A stretch of 17,404 nucleotides of DNA from JBFKMV01 sp041629655 (GTDB lineage Bacteria; Acidobacteriota; Polarisedimenticolia; Polarisedimenticolales; Polarisedimenticolaceae), in assembly GCA_041629655.1 (NCBI GenBank), contig JBFKMV010000108.1:1-17404 (forward strand), read 5' to 3'. The notes under the pieces were generated by a model. That model was not told the DNA's origin, made no database searches, and worked only from the letters and a program-made list of their open reading frames with translations. The stretch's first letter is position 1; each line of letters begins with the position of its first letter. This document shows positions 8,006-14,993 of the stretch, in pieces. The position numbers and the translations under genes are program-made.

Positions 8006-8034
8006 TCGACGACCCCGGTGTTACCGGGTGTAAA
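8006..8034 (+). promoter_or_regulatory. Candidate sigma70-like promoter of the propeller/redox operon
   Basis: TCGACG (8006-8011, four of six matches to TTGACA) is followed after exactly 17 bases by TGTAAA (8029-8034, four of six matches to TATAAT). The -10 lies in the only AT-rich patch of the gap (8031-8045). It sits 49 bases before the start of the DMT-like gene, so a short leader would result. Both boxes are imperfect and could be chance. Confidence 0.35.
8014..8028. repeat. Perfect inverted repeat in the 83-base gap
   Basis: CCCGGT - GTT - ACCGGG, six base pairs around a three-base centre, lying exactly in the spacer of the candidate promoter. It could be an operator, or the stem of a terminator for the TRAP genes 15 bases downstream of their stop. 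No T-run follows, which argues against a classical intrinsic terminator. Confidence 0.5.
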
Positions 8035-8047
8035 TGAATCGTAAACG

Positions 8048-8071
8048 GGCGCTTGCGCCGCTCGGCAGCGG
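8048..8071 (+). promoter_or_regulatory. Two overlapping small hairpins in the leader
   Basis: GGCGC/GCGCC (8048-8059, arms around TT) and CCGCT/AGCGG (8058-8062 with 8067-8071, loop CGGC) share bases 8058-8059 and so cannot both form. The second touches the Shine-Dalgarno region. GC-rich sequence makes such hairpins easily by chance. Confidence 0.2.
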
Positions 8072-8072
8072 A

Positions 8073-8077
8073 GGAGG
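8073..8077 (+). promoter_or_regulatory. Shine-Dalgarno site of the DMT-like gene
   Basis: GGAGG within GGAGGAGG, five bases before ATG 8083. It selects this start over the in-frame upstream TTG at 8053. Confidence 0.8.
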
Positions 8078-8082
8078 ACACG

Positions 8083-8640
8083 ATGGAACCCGCGCACGCG
8101 TCGGGAGCCGGCCTGACCTGGCTGGCGTTTGCCCTGATGACGGTCGCGACGTGGGGCGTCTACGGGGTGCTGCTGCACGGCGGCCAGGTCTCGATGGCCG
8201 ATCCGGTGAACGGCCGCTACAAGGCGTTCCTGTTCGTGGGGCTGGCCTACTTCCTGACCGCCGTCGTCGCGCCGCTGGTCGTGCTCAAGCTGAACGGCGC
8301 GACGTGGAGCTTCCCGGCCCAGGGCATGCTGTGGTCGTTGCTGGCCGGCATCGCCGGGGCGATCGGGGCGTTCTGCGTGCTGCTGGCCTTCGGCGCCAAG
8401 GGCTCGCCGGCGGTGGTGATGTCGATCGTGTTCGCCGGCGCGCCGATCGTCAACGCCGGCGTCGCGCTGTCGGTCCACCCGCCGGCGGGCGGGTTCGGCA
8501 GCCTGCGCTGGCAGTTCCTGCTCGGCATCGTGCTGGCCGCCGTGGGCGGTTGCCTGGTGACGCTGTACAAGCCGGGGCCGGCCCCGACCCCGCCGCAGGC
8601 CGCCGTCGAGATCGTCAACCCATCAAGCGAGGGAGCGTAG
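8083..8640 (+). CDS. Half-size DMT/EamA-like five-helix membrane protein
   Basis: A 185-residue membrane protein with five predicted helices, near residues 10-31 (LTWLAFALMTVATWGVYGVLL), 46-66, 84-110, 112-134 and 144-165. The pattern of small residues in the helices, the conserved-looking GAFCVLLAFGAKGSPAVV and the ending GIVLAAVGGCLVTLYKP are reminiscent of the drug/metabolite transporter superfamily (EamA repeat), but full EamA proteins have ten helices in two repeats. This one would have to work as a dimer, or is a different small family. It ends with a Pro-rich tail. It is the first gene of the propeller/redox operon and ends two bases before the TTG start of the first propeller, so the two are almost surely co-translated. 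The substrate is unknown, and it could also be an accessory membrane protein rather than a transporter. Confidence 0.8.
   Translation: MEPAHASGAGLTWLAFALMTVATWGVYGVLLHGGQVSMADPVNGRYKAFLFVGLAYFLTAVVAPLVVLKLNGATWSFPAQGMLWSLLAGIAGAIGAFCVLLAFGAKGSPAVVMSIVFAGAPIVNAGVALSVHPPAGGFGSLRWQFLLGIVLAAVGGCLVTLYKPGPAPTPPQAAVEIVNPSSEGA
8631..8635 (+). promoter_or_regulatory. Shine-Dalgarno site deciding the TTG start of the first propeller gene
   Basis: GGGAG inside the last codons of the DMT-like gene, seven bases before TTG 8643. The alternative ATG at 8661 has no such site. Confidence 0.65.
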
Positions 8641-8642
8641 CC

Positions 8643-10850
8643 TTGACTACCATCAAACGCATGCCCGTGTCGCTCGGTCTGCTGCTGGCGCTGTGCGCGC
8701 TCGCGGCCTCCGTCGCCCAGGCCGGGGACTGGCCGGCCTGGCGGGGCCCGAACCAGAACGGCGTGTCCGACGAGACCGGCCTGGTCTCGAGCTGGTCGCC
8801 CGAGGGCGAGAACCTGCTCTGGAGCGCGCCGTGGACCGGCCGCTCGACGCCGGTCGTGTTCGACGGCCGCGTCTGCGTCAACGGCCGCGTCGGCGAGGGT
8901 ATCGAGCGGCAGGAGATCGTGGGCTGCTTCGACGCCGAGACCGGCAAGCAGCTGTGGGAGCACCGGTTCAACGTCTACAACACGACCGTGCCGTTCAATC
9001 GCGTCGGCTGGGCCAGCCCCGTGGGCGATCTGGAGACGGGGTACCTCTACGCCCACGGCGTCGCCGGGCAGCTGTATGCCTACGACCGCGAGGGCAAGAT
9101 CGTCTGGTCGTACTTCCTGACCGAGGAGGTGGGACACGCCTCGGGCTACGGCGGCCGGACGCAGACCCCGCTGGTGTTCGGCGACCTGCTGGTGCTCAGC
9201 TTCGTCAGCGGCGGTTGGGGCGAGCAGGCTCCCCCGCGGCACCGCTACTTCGCCTTCGACAAGCGGAACGGCGATTTGATCTGGGTCGCCACGCCCGGCA
9301 ACTTCCCCTACGACATGAACACCCAGTCGGCGCCGGTGACCGCGACGATCGGCGGGCGCGCGGTGCTCGTCACCGGGGACGCCGACGGCCACGTCTACGG
9401 CCTCGACATCGCGGCCGGCGGCGAGAAGCTGTGGCAGTTCCAGCTCAGCAAGCGCGGGCTCAACAGCACCGTGGTCGTGGATGGCGAGACGGTCTACGCC
9501 TCGCACAGCGAGGAGAACATCGACGAGCCGACGATGGGGCGCGTGGTCGCGTTCAAGGGTACCGGCAGCGGGGACATCACCCGGAGCAACGAGATCTGGC
9601 GCAACCCGCTGTCCGCCGGCTTTCCTTCGCCGGCGCTGCACGGCGGCCGGCTGTACGTGATCGACAACTCGGCCAACCTGCACGCCCTCGACGCCGCGAC
9701 CGGCAAGACGCTGTGGCAGCACCACGTCGGCACGGTCGGCAAGGCTTCGCCGGTGTGGGCCGACGGGAAGCTCTACGTCCCCGAGACCAACGGGCTGTTC
9801 CACATCCTCAAGCCGGGCAAGCAAGGTTGCGAGCAGCTCGACCAGGACAAGCTGACGATGCCCGACGGGCGGTACGCCGAGATCTACGGCTCGCCGGCGA
9901 TCGCCGACGGCCGGGTCTACTTCACCACCGAGGCGGGGGTCTACGCCCTCGGCAGCAAGGACGCCAAGCCCGCGCGCGCCAAGGCCAAGCCCAAGCCGGA
10001 CAAGCCCCGGCCGGGCGGCAAGCCGGCAGCCGAGCGCGTGTTCGTGGCGCCGTACGATCTGACGCTGAGCAGCGGCGACAGCGTCCGGCTGCGCGTCGTG
10101 GCGCTCGACTCCGCGGGACGCCTGCTCCCGGTCCCCAACGTCCGGTGGAGCGTCAGCGGGGTGCAGGGCTCCGTCGACGCCGGCGGAAGGTTCAGCGCCA
10201 AGGCCGAGCGGCCCCAGGTCGGGAAGATCGAGGTCAAGGTCGGCGATCTGACGGCGACGGCCCGCGTGCGCGTCTACCCCGAGCTGCCCTGGTCGTTCGA
10301 CTTCGAGGACCTCGCGGCGGACAAGCACCCCGCCGACTGGATCGGCGCGGCGCGGAAGTTCGTCGGCGGCGAGTTCGAGGGGCGCAAGGTGCTCGTGCAG
10401 CCGTCCCGCGATCGCGGCCTGCAGCGCGGCTTCACGTTCTTCGGGCCCCAGCAGCTCAGCAACTACACGGTCGAGGTCGAGGCGCGCGGCCACCAGCAGG
10501 GCCGGCGCCGGCCGGACCTCGGCGTGATCGCCAACGGCTACACGCTGGACCTGCAGGGCAACCACCAGCGGGTGCAGATCCGCTCCTGGGCCTCCGAGTA
10601 CCGGATGGCCCAGCAGGTCGACTTCCCGTGGGAGATGGACACCTGGTACAAGCTCAAGCTGCGCGTCGACGTGAAGCAGGACAAGGCGCTGGTGCGCGGC
10701 AAGGTCTGGAAAGCGGCGGATCCGGAGCCCGCGGCCTGGACGCTGACGGTCGAGGACCCGCTCCCGATCGAAAGCGGCAGTCCGGGCCTGATCGGTTACG
10801 CTCCGGCGGATGTGTACTACGACAACCTGAAGGTGACGGTGAACGAATGA
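8643..10850 (+). CDS. Exported PQQ-like beta-propeller protein with Ig-like and LamG-like C-terminal domains
   Basis: A 735-residue exported protein read from TTG 8643. A signal peptide (MTTIKRMPVSLGLLLALCAL, then ASVAQA) is probably cut after residue 27, leaving GDWPAWRGP at the mature end, a common opening of these propellers. Blades run to about residue 440 and carry the repeat theme (xYAxDxxTGKxxW), for example GCFDAETGKQLWEH, YAYDREGKIVWSY and LHALDAATGKTLWQHH. A Lys/Pro/Ala-rich linker (about 443-465) leads to an Ig-like (BIG2-like) domain (RLRVVALDSAGRLLPVPNVRW) to about 545, then a jelly-roll LamG/DUF1080-like domain ending in DVYYDNLKVTVNE. It has no heme CxxCH motif and no dehydrogenase hallmark, so I read it as a binding or scaffold protein, not a PQQ enzyme. 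Its stop overlaps the ATG of the second propeller (ATGA). Confidence 0.9.
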   Translation: MTTIKRMPVSLGLLLALCALAASVAQAGDWPAWRGPNQNGVSDETGLVSSWSPEGENLLWSAPWTGRSTPVVFDGRVCVNGRVGEGIERQEIVGCFDAETGKQLWEHRFNVYNTTVPFNRVGWASPVGDLETGYLYAHGVAGQLYAYDREGKIVWSYFLTEEVGHASGYGGRTQTPLVFGDLLVLSFVSGGWGEQAPPRHRYFAFDKRNGDLIWVATPGNFPYDMNTQSAPVTATIGGRAVLVTGDADGHVYGLDIAAGGEKLWQFQLSKRGLNSTVVVDGETVYASHSEENIDEPTMGRVVAFKGTGSGDITRSNEIWRNPLSAGFPSPALHGGRLYVIDNSANLHALDAATGKTLWQHHVGTVGKASPVWADGKLYVPETNGLFHILKPGKQGCEQLDQDKLTMPDGRYAEIYGSPAIADGRVYFTTEAGVYALGSKDAKPARAKAKPKPDKPRPGGKPAAERVFVAPYDLTLSSGDSVRLRVVALDSAGRLLPVPNVRWSVSGVQGSVDAGGRFSAKAERPQVGKIEVKVGDLTATARVRVYPELPWSFDFEDLAADKHPADWIGAARKFVGGEFEGRKVLVQPSRDRGLQRGFTFFGPQQLSNYTVEVEARGHQQGRRRPDLGVIANGYTLDLQGNHQRVQIRSWASEYRMAQQVDFPWEMDTWYKLKLRVDVKQDKALVRGKVWKAADPEPAAWTLTVEDPLPIESGSPGLIGYAPADVYYDNLKVTVNE

Positions 10851-12421
10851 TGACGACGAACACGACAGCTCAAACTCCGGGACTCGCGCTGCTGGCCCTG
10901 CTGGCGCTGCTGGCGCTGGCGGCCGGCTCGACGGCCGCCGTGGCGGCCGAGGTGGCGCAGTACGGCAACACGCCGTCCCGCAACATGGTCTCCGCAGAGA
11001 AGAACGTGCCCGAGGAATGGGACCCCAAGACGGGGCTCAACATCAAGTGGTCGATGGACCTGGGCTCGCAGAGCTACGCCGGACCGGTGGTCAGCGGCGG
11101 CAAGGTCTACGTGGGCACCAACAACGAGCGCCAGTACAACCCGGCGCTGAAGGGCGACCGCGGCAACGTGATCGCCTTCGACGAGCAGACCGGGAAGTTC
11201 CTCTGGCAGTCGGCGCACCCCAAGCTGCCGGCCGGCCGCGTCAACGACTGGCCGCTCCAGGGCGTCTGCTCGACGCCCGCCATCGAGGGCGACCGGCTGT
11301 ACTACGTCTCCAACCGGGCCGAAGTGATCGCGGCGGACACCGAGGGTTTCCTGGACGACCAGAACGACGGGCCGTTCACCGCGGAGGGCGAGGAGGTCGA
11401 CACGCCGGACGGCCCGAAGCTGCTGCCCAAGACCGGCAAGACCGACGAGGACATCATCTGGAAGCTCGACATGATCGGCGAGCTGGACGTGTTCCCGCAC
11501 AACCTGGCCGCGGGCAGCCCGCTGCTCGTCGGCGACATCATCTACACCGTGACCGGCAACGGCGTGGACGAGGGCCACATCAACATTCCGGCCACGCTGG
11601 CCCCGAGCTTCATCGCCGTGGACAAGAAGACCGGCAAGCTGCTGTGGGAGGACGCCTCCCCCGGCGAGAGCATCCTGCACGGAAGCTGGTCCAACCCGAG
11701 CTACGGCGTGATCGGCGGGCAGGCCCAGGTGATGTACCCCGGCGGCGACGGCTGGCTGTACTCGTTCGAGCCCAAGACCGGCAAGCTGCTGTGGAAATTC
11801 GACCTCAATCCGAAGGACTCGAAGTGGCAGCTGGGCGGCCGCGGGACCCGCAACAACGTCATCTCGACGCCGGTGATCTACGACGGCAAGGTCTATCTCG
11901 GCGTGGGCCAGGACCCCGAGCACGGCGAGGGGCCGGGCAACCTGTGGGCGATCGACCCGGCGGGCAAGACCGGCGACATCACCGGCAGCGCCGTGGTGTG
12001 GCACCGCGGCGGCGACGAATTCCACCGCACGATGTCCACCGCGGCGATCGTGGACGACCTGATGTTCATCGCCGACCTGAGCGGGTTCCTGTACTGCCTG
12101 GACGCCCAGACCGGCCAGCTGCACTGGAAGTACGACACGTTCGCGGCGGTCTGGGGCTCGCCGTTCGTGGCCGACGGCAAGGTCTACCTCGGCGACGAGG
12201 ACGGCGACATCGTGGTGCTCAAGGCGGCCAAGAAGAAGGAGCTGCTGCACGAGGTCAACATGGGCGCGGCGGTCTACACCACGCCGGTGGTCCACGACGG
12301 GACGCTGTTCGTGGTCAGCCGCAACAAGCTGTGGGCGATCGAGAACGGGATCGCTCCCAAGCCCAAGGCCGAGCCGGCGCCGAAACCGGCCGACAAGCCG
12401 GCCAAGGCAAAGTCCGAGTGA
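10847..12421 (+). CDS. Exported PQQ-like beta-propeller protein (second)
   Basis: A 524-residue exported propeller. Its signal peptide is an unusual run of Leu-Ala repeats (about residues 12-27) from a 9-base tandem repeat, with likely cleavage near AAVAA. Blade motifs recur: NVIAFDEQTGKFLW, FIAVDKKTGKLLWED, YSFEPKTGKLLWKF, YCLDAQTGQLHWKY and NKLWAIENG. A long insertion between blades (about residues 165-240: an acidic stretch, then DIIWKLDMIGELDVFPHN) distinguishes it from the other two propellers. It ends in a low-complexity Lys/Pro/Ala tail like the linker of the first propeller. No heme motif or obvious catalytic set is seen. Adjacent genes are translationally coupled: ATGA with the gene before, TGATG with the AMP-ligase after. 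That makes a functional link to the redox enzymes likely even though this protein is outside the cytoplasm. Confidence 0.9.
   Translation: MMTTNTTAQTPGLALLALLALLALAAGSTAAVAAEVAQYGNTPSRNMVSAEKNVPEEWDPKTGLNIKWSMDLGSQSYAGPVVSGGKVYVGTNNERQYNPALKGDRGNVIAFDEQTGKFLWQSAHPKLPAGRVNDWPLQGVCSTPAIEGDRLYYVSNRAEVIAADTEGFLDDQNDGPFTAEGEEVDTPDGPKLLPKTGKTDEDIIWKLDMIGELDVFPHNLAAGSPLLVGDIIYTVTGNGVDEGHINIPATLAPSFIAVDKKTGKLLWEDASPGESILHGSWSNPSYGVIGGQAQVMYPGGDGWLYSFEPKTGKLLWKFDLNPKDSKWQLGGRGTRNNVISTPVIYDGKVYLGVGQDPEHGEGPGNLWAIDPAGKTGDITGSAVVWHRGGDEFHRTMSTAAIVDDLMFIADLSGFLYCLDAQTGQLHWKYDTFAAVWGSPFVADGKVYLGDEDGDIVVLKAAKKKELLHEVNMGAAVYTTPVVHDGTLFVVSRNKLWAIENGIAPKPKAEPAPKPADKPAKAKSE
10889..10921 (+). repeat. 9-base tandem repeat encoding the signal-peptide core
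   Basis: CTGCTGGCC, CTGCTGGCG, CTGCTGGCG and a partial fourth unit, encoding Leu-Leu-Ala repeats in the second propeller's signal peptide. Two copies of the same 9-mer occur at 16162-16179 in the signal peptide of the third propeller. Confidence 0.8.
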
Positions 12422-13512
12422 TGGCCACGCTCGACAACACCGACCTCGCGACGCGCGCCGCGGCCGCGCGCGCGCGTCTCGACGAGCACGTGCGCGAGAT
12501 GGTGCAGTGGCACTTCGACCCCGCGACCGGCTCGCCGTTCTGGCTCGAGTACGCCTCGCGGCTCGACTTCGACCCGCGCCGGGAGATCGGCGGGTACGAC
12601 GACCTGAAGCGGCTGGGCCACTTCGAGGACGAGTGGCTGCGCGGCGGGCCGGTGCGGCGCTGGATCCCGCGCGGCCTGGCCGGCCGGCCGTTCTACGTCT
12701 TCGAGACCGGCGGCTCGACCGGCGTGCCCAAGACGCGGGTCAACATCGAGGACTTCCAGCGCGACTACGAGCTGTTCGGCGACAACCTGTCCGACGAGAC
12801 GTTCCCGCGCGGCGCGGACTGGCTGATGCTCGGGCCGACCGGCCCGCGGCGGCTGCGGCTGGCGATCGAGCACCTCGCGCAGTACCGCGGCGGGACGGCG
12901 TTCTTCGTCGACCTCGACCCGCGCTGGGTCAACAAGCTGATCAAGGCCCAGCGGATGCAGGACGTCGAGGCCTACAAGGACCACACGATCCATCAGGCGC
13001 TGACGATCCTGCGCGCCCACCCCAACATCCAGTGCCTGTTCACCACGCCGAAGCTGCTCGAGGCGTTGTGCATGAAGATCGACCTCGCCAAGCAGGGCAT
13101 CCGCGGGATCTTCTGCGGCGGCACCGAGATGACGCGGCAGTTCCACCGCTTCGCGCGCGAGGAGCTGATTCCCGGGATCGACTTCGTGCCGACCTACGGC
13201 AACACGCTGATGGGGCTGGCCTGCCCCAAGCCGTTCGACCCCGCCGACGACTACGCGATCACCTACTACCCGCCCCACCCGCGCGCGGTGTTCGAGCTGG
13301 TCGAGCCCGACGACCTGGACCGCTCGGTGGAGTACGGGCAGCGCGGTCGCGTGCTGCTGACCACGCTGACGCGCGAGTTCTTCATGCCCCGTTTCGCCGA
13401 GCGCGACGAGGGCGTGCGCGCCGAGCCGTGCGAGCGCTACCCGTGGGACGGGGTGCGCGATCTGGGGCTGGCCTCGCACCTGCAGAGCTCGGTCGTGGTC
13501 GGGGTGTACTGA
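12421..13512 (+). CDS. Short AMP-forming carboxylate ligase (LuxE/PaaK-like adenylation domain)
   Basis: A 363-residue ANL-superfamily-like protein. The phosphate-binding loop is FETGGSTGVPKTRV (residues 94-107), the equivalent of the SGTTGxPK motif. FCGGTEMTRQ (231-240) and PTYGNTLMG (257-265) match the second adenylate-binding region, though the usual Thr-Glu after YG is replaced. RGRVLLTTLTREFFMPRFAERDEG (308-331) corresponds to the ribose-binding region with its Asp. The protein ends there: the C-terminal lid domain with the catalytic lysine is absent, as in the ~370-residue LuxE acyl-protein synthetases. It should activate a carboxylic acid to acyl-AMP and may pass it to a thiol. It is cytoplasmic by sequence. 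The ATG overlaps the previous stop (TGATG), and the next gene, an aldehyde-dehydrogenase-like reductase, starts two bases after it, the LuxE/LuxC type of pairing. The substrate is unknown. Confidence 0.8.
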   Translation: MATLDNTDLATRAAAARARLDEHVREMVQWHFDPATGSPFWLEYASRLDFDPRREIGGYDDLKRLGHFEDEWLRGGPVRRWIPRGLAGRPFYVFETGGSTGVPKTRVNIEDFQRDYELFGDNLSDETFPRGADWLMLGPTGPRRLRLAIEHLAQYRGGTAFFVDLDPRWVNKLIKAQRMQDVEAYKDHTIHQALTILRAHPNIQCLFTTPKLLEALCMKIDLAKQGIRGIFCGGTEMTRQFHRFAREELIPGIDFVPTYGNTLMGLACPKPFDPADDYAITYYPPHPRAVFELVEPDDLDRSVEYGQRGRVLLTTLTREFFMPRFAERDEGVRAEPCERYPWDGVRDLGLASHLQSSVVVGVY

Positions 13513-13514
13513 CG

Positions 13515-14981
13515 ATGGTCCCGCACCTGCCGGTGCTGCGCGGAGGCGTCGCCTACCGCAGCAAGGACTTCGTGACGCTGCGGCACGTCAGCAGCGGCGA
13601 GCCGCTGGCCGAGGTCAGCCAGGCCAACCGCGGCCTGATCGCCAAGGACCTCGCCGCGGCCCGCGAGGCGCGGCGCGCGCTCGAGCGGCGCTCGCTGCGC
13701 GAGCTGCTGTCGATCTGCCGCCGGGCGGCCGAGCTGTTCGCGACGGCCGAGCTGCCGGTCGATCCGCTGGACGGAGTGCGCCAGTCCCCCGAGGACTACC
13801 TCCGGCAGCTCTCGGGCACGACCGGCATGCCCGAGGCGCTGTGCCGCGCCAACATGGAGAAAGTCCGCTTCGTGCTGGCCGAGATGGAACGGGTGCTGGG
13901 CGGGCTGACGCGCGGGATGGACCTCGCGGTGCTCGACTCCGGCTGGCAGGAGCGCCAGGGGCGCATGCTGAGCTTCCGCGTCGAGACCGACGTGCTGGGC
14001 GCCGTGCTGCCGAGCAACTCCCCCGGCGTGCACTCGTTGTGGCTGCCGGCGATCCCGCTCAAGGTCCCGCTGGCGCTCAAGCCGGGACGCGAGGAGCCGT
14101 GGACGCCGCTGCGCGTGGCGCAGGCGTTGCTGGAAGCGGGCTGCCCGCCCGAGGCGCTCGGCTACTACCCGACGGACCGTTCCGGTGCGACGGAGATCCT
14201 GCTGCGGGCCGGCCGCTCGATGCTGTTCGGCGACGCCGCCACCGTCGCGCCGTGGCGGCAGGACGAGCGGGTGCAGCTCCACGGGCCGGGCTGGAGCAAG
14301 GTGATCTTCGGCGCCGACCTGGCCCCGCGCTGGCCCGAGCACCTCGAGCTGATCGTCAACTCGGTCGCCGACAACGGCGGCCGCTCGTGCCTCAACGCCT
14401 CCGGCGTCTGGACGCCGGCCCACGGTCGCGAGCTGGCGGAGGCCCTGGCCGCGGAGCTGGTCAAGATCGAGGCGCGCTCGCTTTCCGACCCCGCGGCCGG
14501 GCTGGCCGCCTTCGCCGACAAGCAGGTCGCGGTGCGGGTGGCGCAGTACATCGAGCAGCGACTCGAGACGCCCGGCGCCGTGGACCTGACCGCCCGACTG
14601 CGCGGCCGCGGACCGGCCGTCGAGAAGGACGGGCTGGGCTTCCTGCTGCCGACCGTGATCTGGTGCGAGGATCCCGAGCACCCGCTGGCCCACAGCGAGT
14701 TCCTGTTCCCGTTCGTCAGCGTCGTCGAGACGCCGCAGGACGAGATCCTGACGCGGATCGGGCCGACCCTGGTCACCACCGCGGTCACCGGGGACGAGCG
14801 CTTCGTGCGGCAGGTCATGGCCTCCCCCAACGTCGAGCGGCTCAACCTGGGCGGCTTCCCGACCAGCCGCATCTCCTGGGACCAGCCCCACGAGGGCAAC
14901 CTGTTCGAGCACCTCTACCGGCAGCGCGCCATCCAGGTCGAGCCCGCCACGCGGCCGCTGACCGTCTCCCGCGACGCCTGA
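13515..14981 (+). CDS. Aldehyde-dehydrogenase-superfamily enzyme, probable acyl-thioester reductase
   Basis: A 488-residue ALDH-fold protein. The cofactor and active-site region is clear: AVLPSNSPGVHSLWLPAIPL (163-182), K189 in ALKPGREEPWTP, and the catalytic Cys292 in NGGRSCLNASG. The ELGGK segment carrying the general-base Glu of hydrolytic ALDHs is replaced by LHGPGWSK (255-262), so that Glu is missing. This is known for CoA-acylating aldehyde dehydrogenases and acyl-CoA reductases, which exchange acyl groups with a thiol instead of water. With the ligase just upstream and an alcohol dehydrogenase downstream, it most likely interconverts an acyl thioester (or acyl-AMP/enzyme thioester) and an aldehyde with NAD(P)H. 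It is more ALDH-like than LuxC-like in the first motifs, so I do not assign a gene name. The two-base gap to the ligase indicates coupling. Confidence 0.85.
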   Translation: MVPHLPVLRGGVAYRSKDFVTLRHVSSGEPLAEVSQANRGLIAKDLAAAREARRALERRSLRELLSICRRAAELFATAELPVDPLDGVRQSPEDYLRQLSGTTGMPEALCRANMEKVRFVLAEMERVLGGLTRGMDLAVLDSGWQERQGRMLSFRVETDVLGAVLPSNSPGVHSLWLPAIPLKVPLALKPGREEPWTPLRVAQALLEAGCPPEALGYYPTDRSGATEILLRAGRSMLFGDAATVAPWRQDERVQLHGPGWSKVIFGADLAPRWPEHLELIVNSVADNGGRSCLNASGVWTPAHGRELAEALAAELVKIEARSLSDPAAGLAAFADKQVAVRVAQYIEQRLETPGAVDLTARLRGRGPAVEKDGLGFLLPTVIWCEDPEHPLAHSEFLFPFVSVVETPQDEILTRIGPTLVTTAVTGDERFVRQVMASPNVERLNLGGFPTSRISWDQPHEGNLFEHLYRQRAIQVEPATRPLTVSRDA

Positions 14982-14993
14982 GCCGGGACGCCG

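Noticed and set aside
8014..8028. Palindrome as an intrinsic terminator
   Set aside because: No T-run follows the six-base-pair stem; kept only as a possible operator or weak terminator.
8034..8642. ATG 8034 as the start of the first propeller
   Set aside because: It would read through the DMT-like gene in the wrong frame and bury the signal peptide; TTG 8643 has a good Shine-Dalgarno site.
8247..10565. 772-codon leftward open frame
   Set aside because: Antisense shadow of the first propeller, made possible by high GC.
8643..12421. Propellers as PQQ-dependent alcohol dehydrogenases
   Set aside because: No heme CxxCH, no paired Cys ring motif and no dehydrogenase-type catalytic context; only the repeat fold is shared.
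12421..14981. Calling the pair luxE and luxC outright
   Set aside because: Size and order fit, but the ALDH's first motifs look like general ALDHs and no luciferase or other lux gene is present.
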